Shown piece after piece: positions 1 through 5,794 of a DNA stretch of 8,852 bases. Source of the DNA: Bradyrhizobium sp. CCH5-F6 (GTDB lineage Bacteria > Pseudomonadota > Alphaproteobacteria > Rhizobiales > Xanthobacteraceae); the NCBI RefSeq assembly GCF_001556045.1, contig NZ_LSIC01000089.1, positions 1 to 8,852 of the forward strand, read 5' to 3'. The number at the start of each line of letters is the position of its first letter. The first letter of the stretch is position 1. The notes below the pieces were generated by a model. That model made no database searches. It was not told the origin of the DNA and saw only the letters and a list, made by a program, of their open reading frames with translations. Position numbers and translations under genes: made by a program.

Positions 1-42
1 AATTGCTACGAGTGAGCGATAAACAGGGTGTTGCGACGAACG

Positions 43-81
43 GTTGAATCCGCCCAGTACGCCGCGGCCTATCGATTCAAC
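43..81. repeat. 8-bp inverted repeat with 23-base spacer
   Basis: GTTGAATC at 43-50 is matched perfectly by GATTCAAC at 74-81, with 23 bases between them. The long spacer makes a simple terminator unlikely. It could be a protein-binding site or part of a composite dispersed repeat together with the hairpin at 105-127. No gene can be assigned to bases 1-156. Confidence 0.4.
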
Positions 82-104
82 AGTCGCCCTCTCTGGAATA
101 CTGG

Positions 105-127
105 GTCGCCCGGTCAAGCCGGGCGAC
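105..127. terminator. GC-rich hairpin downstream of the GGDEF-EAL gene, probably a dispersed palindromic repeat
   Basis: GTCGCCCGG (105-113) pairs perfectly with CCGGGCGAC (119-127) around a 5-base loop. The hairpin lies 30 bases past the stop of the minus-strand c-di-GMP gene, so it could end that transcript, although no T-run follows on either strand. Its sequence and its setting beside CTGGAATACTGG resemble intergenic palindromes that I associate with Bradyrhizobium genomes; that resemblance is from memory and unsearched. Confidence 0.45.
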
Positions 128-156
128 GACAGCGAGACTGGAGCGCCGCCGTCGTC

Positions 157-1902
157 CTACCTCCGATACCCGCTCGCGCGAGAATAGCCCTGGCGATTCT
201 GTTGCATCGGGCGGCTCGCGACGCTGGTCCGCGCCTCGCTGGAAACGGGCGCTGCGAGCTTCAGCTCTTCCAGGAAGATCGGCCGGGAGAAGTAATAGCC
301 CTGGGCGTAGCGGATCTTGGTCGCGGCCTGGAGATAGGCGAGCTCCTCATAGGATTCGAGGCCTTCGGCGATCACCGTTATGCCGAGCGCTTCGCTCAAG
401 GATTCGATCGCGCGCAGGATGCCCTGGCTGCGCGGACGCTTATGGATGTCGGTGATGAAGGAGCGGTCGATCTTGATTTCGTCGGCGGTGATGTCGGCGA
501 GCGCCGACAGCGAGGAATAGCCGGTGCCGAAATCGTCGATGGAGATGCCGACGCCGAGCTTGCGGAACATCGGCAGGATCTCGGCCTGGAAATGATTCTT
601 GGCGACGAAGGCGTCTTCCGTCACCTCGATCATGAAGCGTTGCGGAAAGCCGGTGTCGGCCAGCGCCTGCGCGAAGCTGCGCATGAACTCGGGATTGCCG
701 GCCTGCTTGGCGGCGACGTTGATGCTGATGATCGCTTCCGCGCCGAACGTGTCGTTGATCAGGTCGATCGACTTGACGATCTCGGCGAGCACGAGATGGG
801 TCAGCTCGTCGATGAGGCCGAGCTCGCTGGCGAGGTTGATGAACGAGCCCGGTGCCTGGATCACGCCTTCGTCGTCGCGCAGGCGTACCAATGCCTCGAT
901 GCCCTTCACCTCCTGCGTGCGGATGTCGACCTTGGACTGGAAGGCGCAGCAGAAGCGCTTTTCCAGGATGGCGAGCCGTAGCGACTGCTCGACCTTCATC
1001 CGCGCCTGCGCCTCGCGCTCCATGCTCGCGTCGAAGAAGGCGGCCAGCCCCTTGCCGCTGTTCTTGATGCGGTACATCGCGATGTCGGCGTTCTGCCGCA
1101 GCGTCTCGAAGCTGCGTCCGTGGTCCGGATAGAGGCTGATGCCGACCGAGGTCGAGGCGAAGACTTCCGAATGGTCGATGAAGAACGGCGCGGTCAGCCG
1201 CTCCAGTGTCGATTGCATGAACTCGGCGACTTCCTCCTGGCTCTGGATCGGAGAGAGCAGCAGCAGGAATTCGTCGCCGGAAATGCGCGACAGCATGTCG
1301 GAATCGCGCAGGTCGCGCCCGAGCCGCTTCGACAGCTCGACCAGCAGCGCGTCCCCCACCGAGTGGCCGTAATAGTCGTTGATGTGCTTGAAATTGTCGA
1401 CGTCGAGAAAGGCCAGCGCAAAGCGTTCGCCGCCGCGATCGCGCGCGAGCAGGCCGCTTGCGCGATGCTCGATCACGCGCCGCGAGGGCAGCCCCGTCAA
1501 CTCGTCGAAATAGGCCGAACGGAACAGCTGGTCCTCGAAATTCTTCTGTTCGGTGATGTCGGAAGACGTCGAGATCAGGAGCTCGCGTCCGGCGAGGCGA
1601 ACGGGACGATGGGTCGTGAGCAGCACCTGGCGCGCGGTGCCGGTGTGGAGCGCTTCCTCGGTCACGACCGCCTGGCCGGCGCTCAGTGCCTGCCGGCAGG
1701 CTTCGCGTCGCGATGCCAGATCGGGTGAGGGCCGGCTGCCATCGATGCCGAGCTGGGCGGCGGCGGCATCGTTAACCAGCAGGAGCTCGCCAGTCGCGTC
1801 CTGCACGGTAAGGCCGGCCGGCAGCATTCTAACGATTTCCTTGAGAAAACCGAGCTCGGCTTCAGTCGCGCCGGAGTATCTATTGTCGTTCATAGAAGTC
1901 AT
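157..1902 (-). CDS. PAS-GGDEF-EAL cyclic-di-GMP synthase/phosphodiesterase
   Basis: Predicted cytoplasmic bifunctional c-di-GMP enzyme of 581 aa. A PAS-like sensor occupies about residues 20-120, GGDEF about 131-290 and EAL about 310-555. The GGDEF part has the DELTGLPSRR entry, the Mg-binding LDVDNFK segment and an active-site loop reading SGDEF (208-212) instead of GGDEF. An RDSD motif (199-202) sits exactly five residues before it, the spacing of the product-inhibition I-site. The EAL part keeps every residue expected for Mg-dependent hydrolysis: EAL at 336-338, N395, E429, DDFGTGYSSL with D456 and D457, K477, E513 and Q534. It may therefore make or degrade c-di-GMP, or both; the net direction cannot be read from sequence. 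No membrane segment is visible. I chose ATG at 1902; ATG at 1893 is equally possible and a TTG at 1932 is less likely. No strong Shine-Dalgarno is visible. The gene appears monocistronic. Confidence 0.95.
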   Translation of the reverse strand: MTSMNDNRYSGATEAELGFLKEIVRMLPAGLTVQDATGELLLVNDAAAAQLGIDGSRPSPDLASRREACRQALSAGQAVVTEEALHTGTARQVLLTTHRPVRLAGRELLISTSSDITEQKNFEDQLFRSAYFDELTGLPSRRVIEHRASGLLARDRGGERFALAFLDVDNFKHINDYYGHSVGDALLVELSKRLGRDLRDSDMLSRISGDEFLLLLSPIQSQEEVAEFMQSTLERLTAPFFIDHSEVFASTSVGISLYPDHGRSFETLRQNADIAMYRIKNSGKGLAAFFDASMEREAQARMKVEQSLRLAILEKRFCCAFQSKVDIRTQEVKGIEALVRLRDDEGVIQAPGSFINLASELGLIDELTHLVLAEIVKSIDLINDTFGAEAIISINVAAKQAGNPEFMRSFAQALADTGFPQRFMIEVTEDAFVAKNHFQAEILPMFRKLGVGISIDDFGTGYSSLSALADITADEIKIDRSFITDIHKRPRSQGILRAIESLSEALGITVIAEGLESYEELAYLQAATKIRYAQGYYFSRPIFLEELKLAAPVSSEARTSVASRPMQQNRQGYSRASGYRR

Positions 1903-2212
1903 GAATCTTGTTGTTTCGGCGCGCCTTTGCAATGGGCGCGATCTTGCGCGGTTCCCTCTTAAGTTTGGTTAAGGGGTCCGGAGAAATACGGGGGTGTTTT
2001 GGAGAAAACTTGCGACGATGCGACGCGCGCTGACGATCGTCATTAACAGAAGGTCAATGCGCCCAGTGAAACTGCAAGCGAAGCCGCGCCCGCAACTTCG
2101 CTGATGTCGAGTCCGGCTGCGTATGAGCCTTGATTGTAGCGATGTGAGCCGTTGCCGACGCCGCTTCCCGCTCCGAATAGGTGACAAGCAAGCGGAGCTG
2201 AATCATGCTTGT
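1903..2212. other. 310-base intergenic region between the kinase and c-di-GMP genes
   Basis: Both flanking genes read leftward, so this region holds the 3' flank of the kinase gene and presumably the promoter and leader of the c-di-GMP gene. It contains the inverted repeat at 2183-2213 and the TTAA pair at 1959-1972. Bases 1953-2060 are noticeably more A/T-rich than the coding DNA, as expected for a promoter. A weak 64-aa reading frame overlaps its right part (see findings). No RNA gene is recognised. Confidence 0.6.
1959..1972. promoter_or_regulatory. Possible CtrA-like TTAA-N6-TTAA site before the c-di-GMP gene
   Basis: TTAA at 1959-1962 and TTAA at 1969-1972 flank GTTTGG, about 57 bases upstream of the ATG at 1902. 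The alphaproteobacterial cell-cycle regulator CtrA classically binds TTAA-N7-TTAA, so this spacer is one base short. TTAA is rare in GC-rich DNA, which makes the pair notable, but the assignment is tentative. Confidence 0.25.
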
Positions 2213-2213
2213 C
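2183..2213 (-). terminator. Hairpin overlapping the end of the sensor kinase gene
   Basis: GACAAGC (2183-2189) and GCTTGTC (2207-2213) form a perfect 7-bp inverted repeat with a 17-base spacer, and the spacer itself contains a small AGC/GCT stem. One arm touches the kinase stop codon at 2213-2215. It could be a factor-assisted 3' end or an mRNA-stabilising structure; there is no T-run. Confidence 0.3.
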
Positions 2214-3178
2214 TATTCGCTTCGCGGGATGCGGCATTGCATGATGCAATGCAGCCCGGTCTTCAAGTAAGAGATCTCGGTCTTGCCGTCGAAGGAAGAC
2301 AGGGCCGATTTCAGCAGCTTGGTGCCGAAGCCGGGCTCGGACACCCTGTCCACGCTCGGCCCCTCGGTTTCGTCCCAGGTGATGGTCAAGCGGTCGTCGC
2401 TGACGGTCCATGACACCTGCAACAGGCCGCGCGGTGCGGAGAATGCGCCGTACTTGCCCGCATTGGTGGCGAGCTCGTGAAACATCAATGACAGCGTGAC
2501 TGCGAGCTTCGGCGGCAGGAATAAGCGGTCGCCGTTGAGGGTGAAGCGGACATGGCCGTAGGGACCCAGCTCCGAGATCAGAAGGTCGCGGATGTCGCAG
2601 CCGCTCTTGTCGATCCGCGAGATCAGGTCGTCGGTCGCTGCCAGGGATCGCAGTCGGGGATCGATCCGGTCCCAGACCTGCGGCTGGTCGTGCAGCACCT
2701 GGTGCAGCACGGCATGCATCGTCGATACCTTGTTCTTCAGCCGGTGCTGCAGCTCGTCCACCAGCAGCTTGCGATAGTCTTCTTCCTCGGTCAGGCGCCT
2801 GAAGATCCGGCGCTGCTCGGCCAGCAGGGTGCGATAATGCTCGACACCCCAGATGGTGATGGCGCAGACCGCCCAGTAGAGCGCCAGCAGGGCAAATCGC
2901 GCGCGATCGGCGAAAGCGTCGCCGAAATTAAGGACGACGCCGAGCATGCCGCCGACCAGCGCCGTCACAACACCGATCCGGAATCCGCCCAGGGCAGTCG
3001 CGAAGAACACGGCCGGGAAATACGGTGTGAAGTAGATGTCGGGGCGTACCTGAGCGAGACCCCAGCGGACCAGGGTCGCACACAGCAGGCAGAACACCGC
3101 AAACGAGATGCTCAGGCCCAGCGAGGGCTTCTCCGCGCCCTGCCAGCTCTTGCGGAACTCGTCGATCAGCTTCCCCAT
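2213..3178 (-). CDS. Membrane-bound HWE-family sensor histidine kinase
   Basis: Orphan two-component sensor kinase of 321 aa. The N-terminal third has about four hydrophobic segments (roughly residues 20-42, 53-66, 68-84 and 94-112) with short loops, so the sensor is probably the membrane region itself (MASE- or DUF4118-like by appearance, not verified). A short charged linker leads to the dimerisation and phosphoacceptor motif DELQHRLKNK with His145. The ATPase domain has HELATNAGKYG (234-244), the W-x-E signature as WDE (268-270) and a GFG turn (283-285). This combination defines the HWE subfamily common in Rhizobiales. Such kinases often feed general-stress or light and redox responses through stand-alone receivers; no response regulator lies in this window, so the partner is unknown. 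I chose ATG at 3178 because residues upstream look non-protein-like. No good Shine-Dalgarno is visible. Confidence 0.92.
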   Translation of the reverse strand: MGKLIDEFRKSWQGAEKPSLGLSISFAVFCLLCATLVRWGLAQVRPDIYFTPYFPAVFFATALGGFRIGVVTALVGGMLGVVLNFGDAFADRARFALLALYWAVCAITIWGVEHYRTLLAEQRRIFRRLTEEEDYRKLLVDELQHRLKNKVSTMHAVLHQVLHDQPQVWDRIDPRLRSLAATDDLISRIDKSGCDIRDLLISELGPYGHVRFTLNGDRLFLPPKLAVTLSLMFHELATNAGKYGAFSAPRGLLQVSWTVSDDRLTITWDETEGPSVDRVSEPGFGTKLLKSALSSFDGKTEISYLKTGLHCIMQCRIPRSE

Positions 3179-3257
3179 GCGCAGCCCAGTTGCGATATGC
3201 GTTCGAAAATCGAGCGGTCCGTGAGGATGGTACGCATGAGGCGCGCCCAAGCATAGC

Positions 3258-3286
3258 TTGCCTTGTCGGAAGCGGGCGGGGATAGT
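3258..3286 (+). promoter_or_regulatory. Candidate housekeeping promoter for the SDR gene
   Basis: TTGCCT at 3258-3263 and GATAGT at 3281-3286 are separated by 17 bases. Each matches four of six positions of the sigma-70 consensus. The predicted leader is about 65 bases. The boxes lie in the 179-base gap between the divergent kinase and SDR genes. This is weak evidence in a GC-rich genome. Confidence 0.25.
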
Positions 3287-3357
3287 GGCCGCTGCGGCGA
3301 CGGCGGCGGCCGGCATTCGCCATTTGGCATCAAATCGCTCGAGAACAGGAACATTCC

Positions 3358-4197
3358 ATGGGCAGGCTGGACGGCAAGGTTGCGGTGATCACGGGGGCAA
3401 CGAGCGGGATCGGATTGCGCACTGCGGAAGTCTTCGTTGCCGAAGGTGCCAAAATTGTGATCGCCGGGCGGCGCATACCGGAAGGCGAGTCGCTGGCGAA
3501 GCAGCTCGGGCCCAACTGCATCTTCCGCCAGACCGACGTCACGGTCGAAGCGCAGATGCAGGCGCTGATCGCGCTTGCCGTGGACAAGTTCGGCCGCATC
3601 GATTGCCTGTTCAACAACGCCGGCGGCCCGGCACAGACCGGCGGTATCGAGGGCCTCGAGGTCGAGCGGTTCGATGCGGCAATGGCAACGCTGGTGCGCA
3701 GCGTCATGCTCGGCATGAAACATGCCGCGCCCGCCATGAAGAAGCAGGGTTTCGGCAGCATCATCAACAACGGCAGCATCGCCGGCCGTCTTGCCGGCTT
3801 CTCGTCTTCGATGGTCTATAGCGCGGCCAAGGCCGCGGTGATCCATCTCACCAAATGCGTGGCGATGGAGCTCGGCGAATCCAACGTCCGCGTCAACTCG
3901 ATCTCGCCCGGCGCGATCGCAACAGGCATCTTCGGCAAGGCGCTGGGGCTCTCGACCGACGCCGCGGAGAAGACGCCGGCGGTGATGCGCGAGGTCTACA
4001 AGACCGCGCAGCCGATCCCGCGCGCCGGCCTTCCCGACGACATCGCCCATGCCGCGGTGTTCCTGGCCAGCGACGAATCCAGCTTCGTCAACGGTCACGA
4101 CCTCGTCGTCGACGGCGCCATGACCGGCGGCCGGAACTGGAGCCAGCAGCAGCAGGGCTACGTGGCTCTGCGCAAGGCGTTCGACCAGGGGGCGTAG
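3358..4197 (+). CDS. Short-chain dehydrogenase/reductase (classical SDR)
   Basis: NAD(P)-dependent alcohol dehydrogenase or ketoreductase of 279 aa, soluble, slightly longer than the typical 250-aa classical SDR. The cofactor motif TGATSGIG is at 12-19, the adenine-ring Asp at 60 and NNAG at 86-89. Ser140, Tyr154 and Lys158 (in YSAAK) supply the catalytic triad, and the SPG motif at 183-185 is present. The second beta strand ends in AGRR with no acidic residue, which suggests NADP(H) preference (inference). The fourth member of the usual tetrad, Asn on helix 4, appears to be Leu112. The C-terminus has a polar Gln-rich stretch (263-266). AGGA at 3347-3350, seven bases before the ATG, supports the start. 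The gene is convergent with a P450, so the two are not co-transcribed; the substrate is unknown. A carbonyl or secondary alcohol produced by neighbouring oxygenases is one possibility. Confidence 0.93.
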   Translation: MGRLDGKVAVITGATSGIGLRTAEVFVAEGAKIVIAGRRIPEGESLAKQLGPNCIFRQTDVTVEAQMQALIALAVDKFGRIDCLFNNAGGPAQTGGIEGLEVERFDAAMATLVRSVMLGMKHAAPAMKKQGFGSIINNGSIAGRLAGFSSSMVYSAAKAAVIHLTKCVAMELGESNVRVNSISPGAIATGIFGKALGLSTDAAEKTPAVMREVYKTAQPIPRAGLPDDIAHAAVFLASDESSFVNGHDLVVDGAMTGGRNWSQQQQGYVALRKAFDQGA

Positions 4198-4211
4198 CGG
4201 ATAGGTCTCGT

Positions 4212-4259
4212 GCCCCGACGCGGTGCGGCGCGAAGTGCCGCTCCGCGCGCGTCCGGGGC
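4212..4259. terminator. Bidirectional terminator-like hairpin between convergent SDR and P450 genes
   Basis: GCCCCGACGCG (4212-4222) pairs with CGCGTCCGGGGC (4248-4259) with one bulged base, and an inner stem GCGGC/GCCGC (4225-4229 and 4237-4241) closes a 7-base loop. It lies in the 76-base gap between the two stop codons, where a shared terminator is expected. No T-run follows on either side, so termination may need Rho or be inefficient. Confidence 0.55.
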
Positions 4260-4273
4260 CCGAGAGTTGAGCG

Positions 4274-5650
4274 CTAAACCGCCCGCACCCGCACTTTCAG
4301 CCCATCCCGCGGCTTCGGGATCGGCCACATCTGCCAGTCCGGCTTGTAGCCGGGCGCGAGCGACACCTCGATGTTCTCGAGGAAATGCCGCGCGAAGCAT
4401 TTCGCCTGCATGTAGGCGAAGTGCAGGCCGAGGCACATATGCGCGCCGCCGCCGAACGGCACGAAGGCGAAGCGATGGCGGTTGCGCTGGGCTTCCTCGG
4501 TAAAGCGCAGCGGATCGAAGCGGGTGGGCTCCGGCCAGATGTCCTTCATGTGGTGCGTATAGAGCGGATTGATGCCGACCGCGGTGCCGGCGGGGATCGC
4601 AAAGCCCTTGAAGCTGAAATCGCGCATCGCGCGGCGCGGCATCGACGGCACCGGCGGCCTGATCCGCAACGCTTCCTTGAAGGCCATTTCGGTCAGCGGC
4701 ATTCTTTCGAGATCGTCGAAGCTGCTCGGCGCCCCCGGGGCGAGCCCGAGCGCGAGGACTTCCGCGCGAAGCCTGTCCTGCCAGTCCGGATTGGCGGCGA
4801 GCTCGCCGATGAAGGAGGTCAGCGACGAGGTCAGCGTGTCGTGCGCGGCCATCATCAGGAAGCTCATGTGGTCGATGATGTCCTGGTCCGACAGCAACGC
4901 GCCGTTCTCATGGGTGGCGCGGCAGAGTTGCGAGAACAGATCGTCGCCGCCATGGTTGCCGCGCCGCAGCGGGATCTGCTCGCTGAAATAGGCGACGATG
5001 CGCTTGCGTCCCTTCACTCCGCGCGCCATCTGGGTGCCGGGCAGGGGACGGCGGACCGGCGAGACGGAGGCGGCGACCATGTCGACGAATGCGCGGTTGA
5101 TCTCGTCGACCTCCGGCCCGAGATCGGCACCGAGGAACGAGGCCGCAGCGAGATCGAGGGTGAGCTGCTTCATCGCCGGATAGAGCTGCATCTCGCCTGG
5201 CTTTGCCTTCCATTGCGCGATGCGCGCGGAGATGCCGCGGTCGAGATCGCCGAGATAGGACTTCATCGGCCCGGACTTGAACGCGACCGACAGCGCCCTG
5301 CGGTGCAGGCGATGCTCGTCGAAATCGAGCAGCATCAGCCCGCGCGGAAACAGCAGGCCCAGAACCTTGTTCCAGCCATGCGTCGAGGAGAATAGCTTCT
5401 GGTGGTCGAACAGCACGAGCTCGTTGCCTTCGGGCCCAAGCAGCACGACATTGGTCTCCCCGAAAAAGTGGGTACGGTAGACCAGGCCGTATTTGGCGCC
5501 GTTGGCTTCGATATGGCCCTTCGGATCGGCGAGCACCTGAAACGTCTTGCCGATGATCGGCCAGCCTTCGTCGCCGGGGATATGGGTCAGCTCATTGCGT
5601 CTGGGCGGGGTGAACTGAAACGGAGGGGCGGCCACATTCTGCATCGACAT
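4274..5650 (-). CDS. Cytochrome P450 monooxygenase
   Basis: Heme-thiolate monooxygenase of 458 aa, inserting one oxygen atom into a presumably hydrophobic substrate using electrons from a separate redox partner. The heme loop FGGGAHMCLG places the Cys ligand at residue 406. The K-helix ExxR is E326-R329, the PERF-like region is PEPTRF (373-378), and the I-helix oxygen-activation motif is AAHDTLTSS (268-276). The I-helix TLTS pattern and the proline-rich N-terminus recall the CYP120/CYP26 style rather than the usual short bacterial P450s; that placement is tentative. No transmembrane anchor is seen, so it is likely soluble. No ferredoxin or ferredoxin reductase lies in the window. ATG at 5650 is chosen because GGAG lies eight bases upstream; a further upstream in-frame start at 5719 lacks support, while ATG at 5644 remains possible. 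It lies 144 bases downstream of the LLM gene on the same strand and may be co-transcribed with it. Confidence 0.95.
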   Translation of the reverse strand: MSMQNVAAPPFQFTPPRRNELTHIPGDEGWPIIGKTFQVLADPKGHIEANGAKYGLVYRTHFFGETNVVLLGPEGNELVLFDHQKLFSSTHGWNKVLGLLFPRGLMLLDFDEHRLHRRALSVAFKSGPMKSYLGDLDRGISARIAQWKAKPGEMQLYPAMKQLTLDLAAASFLGADLGPEVDEINRAFVDMVAASVSPVRRPLPGTQMARGVKGRKRIVAYFSEQIPLRRGNHGGDDLFSQLCRATHENGALLSDQDIIDHMSFLMMAAHDTLTSSLTSFIGELAANPDWQDRLRAEVLALGLAPGAPSSFDDLERMPLTEMAFKEALRIRPPVPSMPRRAMRDFSFKGFAIPAGTAVGINPLYTHHMKDIWPEPTRFDPLRFTEEAQRNRHRFAFVPFGGGAHMCLGLHFAYMQAKCFARHFLENIEVSLAPGYKPDWQMWPIPKPRDGLKVRVRAV

Positions 5651-5719
5651 GATGATTGCTCCGGTTGGCTGACCGAACAGAATCCGCGCGACCGACGGCA
5701 ATATTGCGGCCCGCGCCAC

Positions 5720-5734
5720 GCTGATGCGATCAGC
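5720..5734. promoter_or_regulatory. Short perfect palindrome in the LLM-P450 gap
   Basis: GCTGAT (5720-5725) and ATCAGC (5729-5734) form a perfect 6-bp inverted repeat with a 3-base centre, 70 bases upstream of the P450 start. It could be an operator controlling the P450 separately from the LLM gene, or a small attenuating hairpin in a joint transcript. No convincing promoter boxes were seen next to it. Confidence 0.3.
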
Positions 5735-5794
5735 TTAGCACAGGCCGATATCACTTGCTCGAGATCGTGGTCGCAGGCGTAGCCGCAACGCGCC

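Noticed and set aside
28..981. Long plus-strand reading frame of 317 codons
   Set aside because: It lies antisense to the EAL domain, which has all its catalytic motifs. Long antisense frames are routine in GC-rich DNA and this one has no family features.
3179..3316. 46-residue N-terminal extension of the histidine kinase
   Set aside because: The extension has low-complexity Ala and Pro/His-rich sequence unlike the family, and the start at 3178 leads directly into the expected membrane region.
3166..4098. Minus-strand 310-codon frame opposite the SDR gene
   Set aside because: It is antisense to a gene with complete SDR motifs, is His/Arg-rich as a typical shadow, and has no ribosome site.
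4385..5395. Plus-strand 336-codon frame opposite the P450
   Set aside because: It is a shadow of the P450 coding frame, with Arg/Ala/Glu-rich composition and no recognisable domain.
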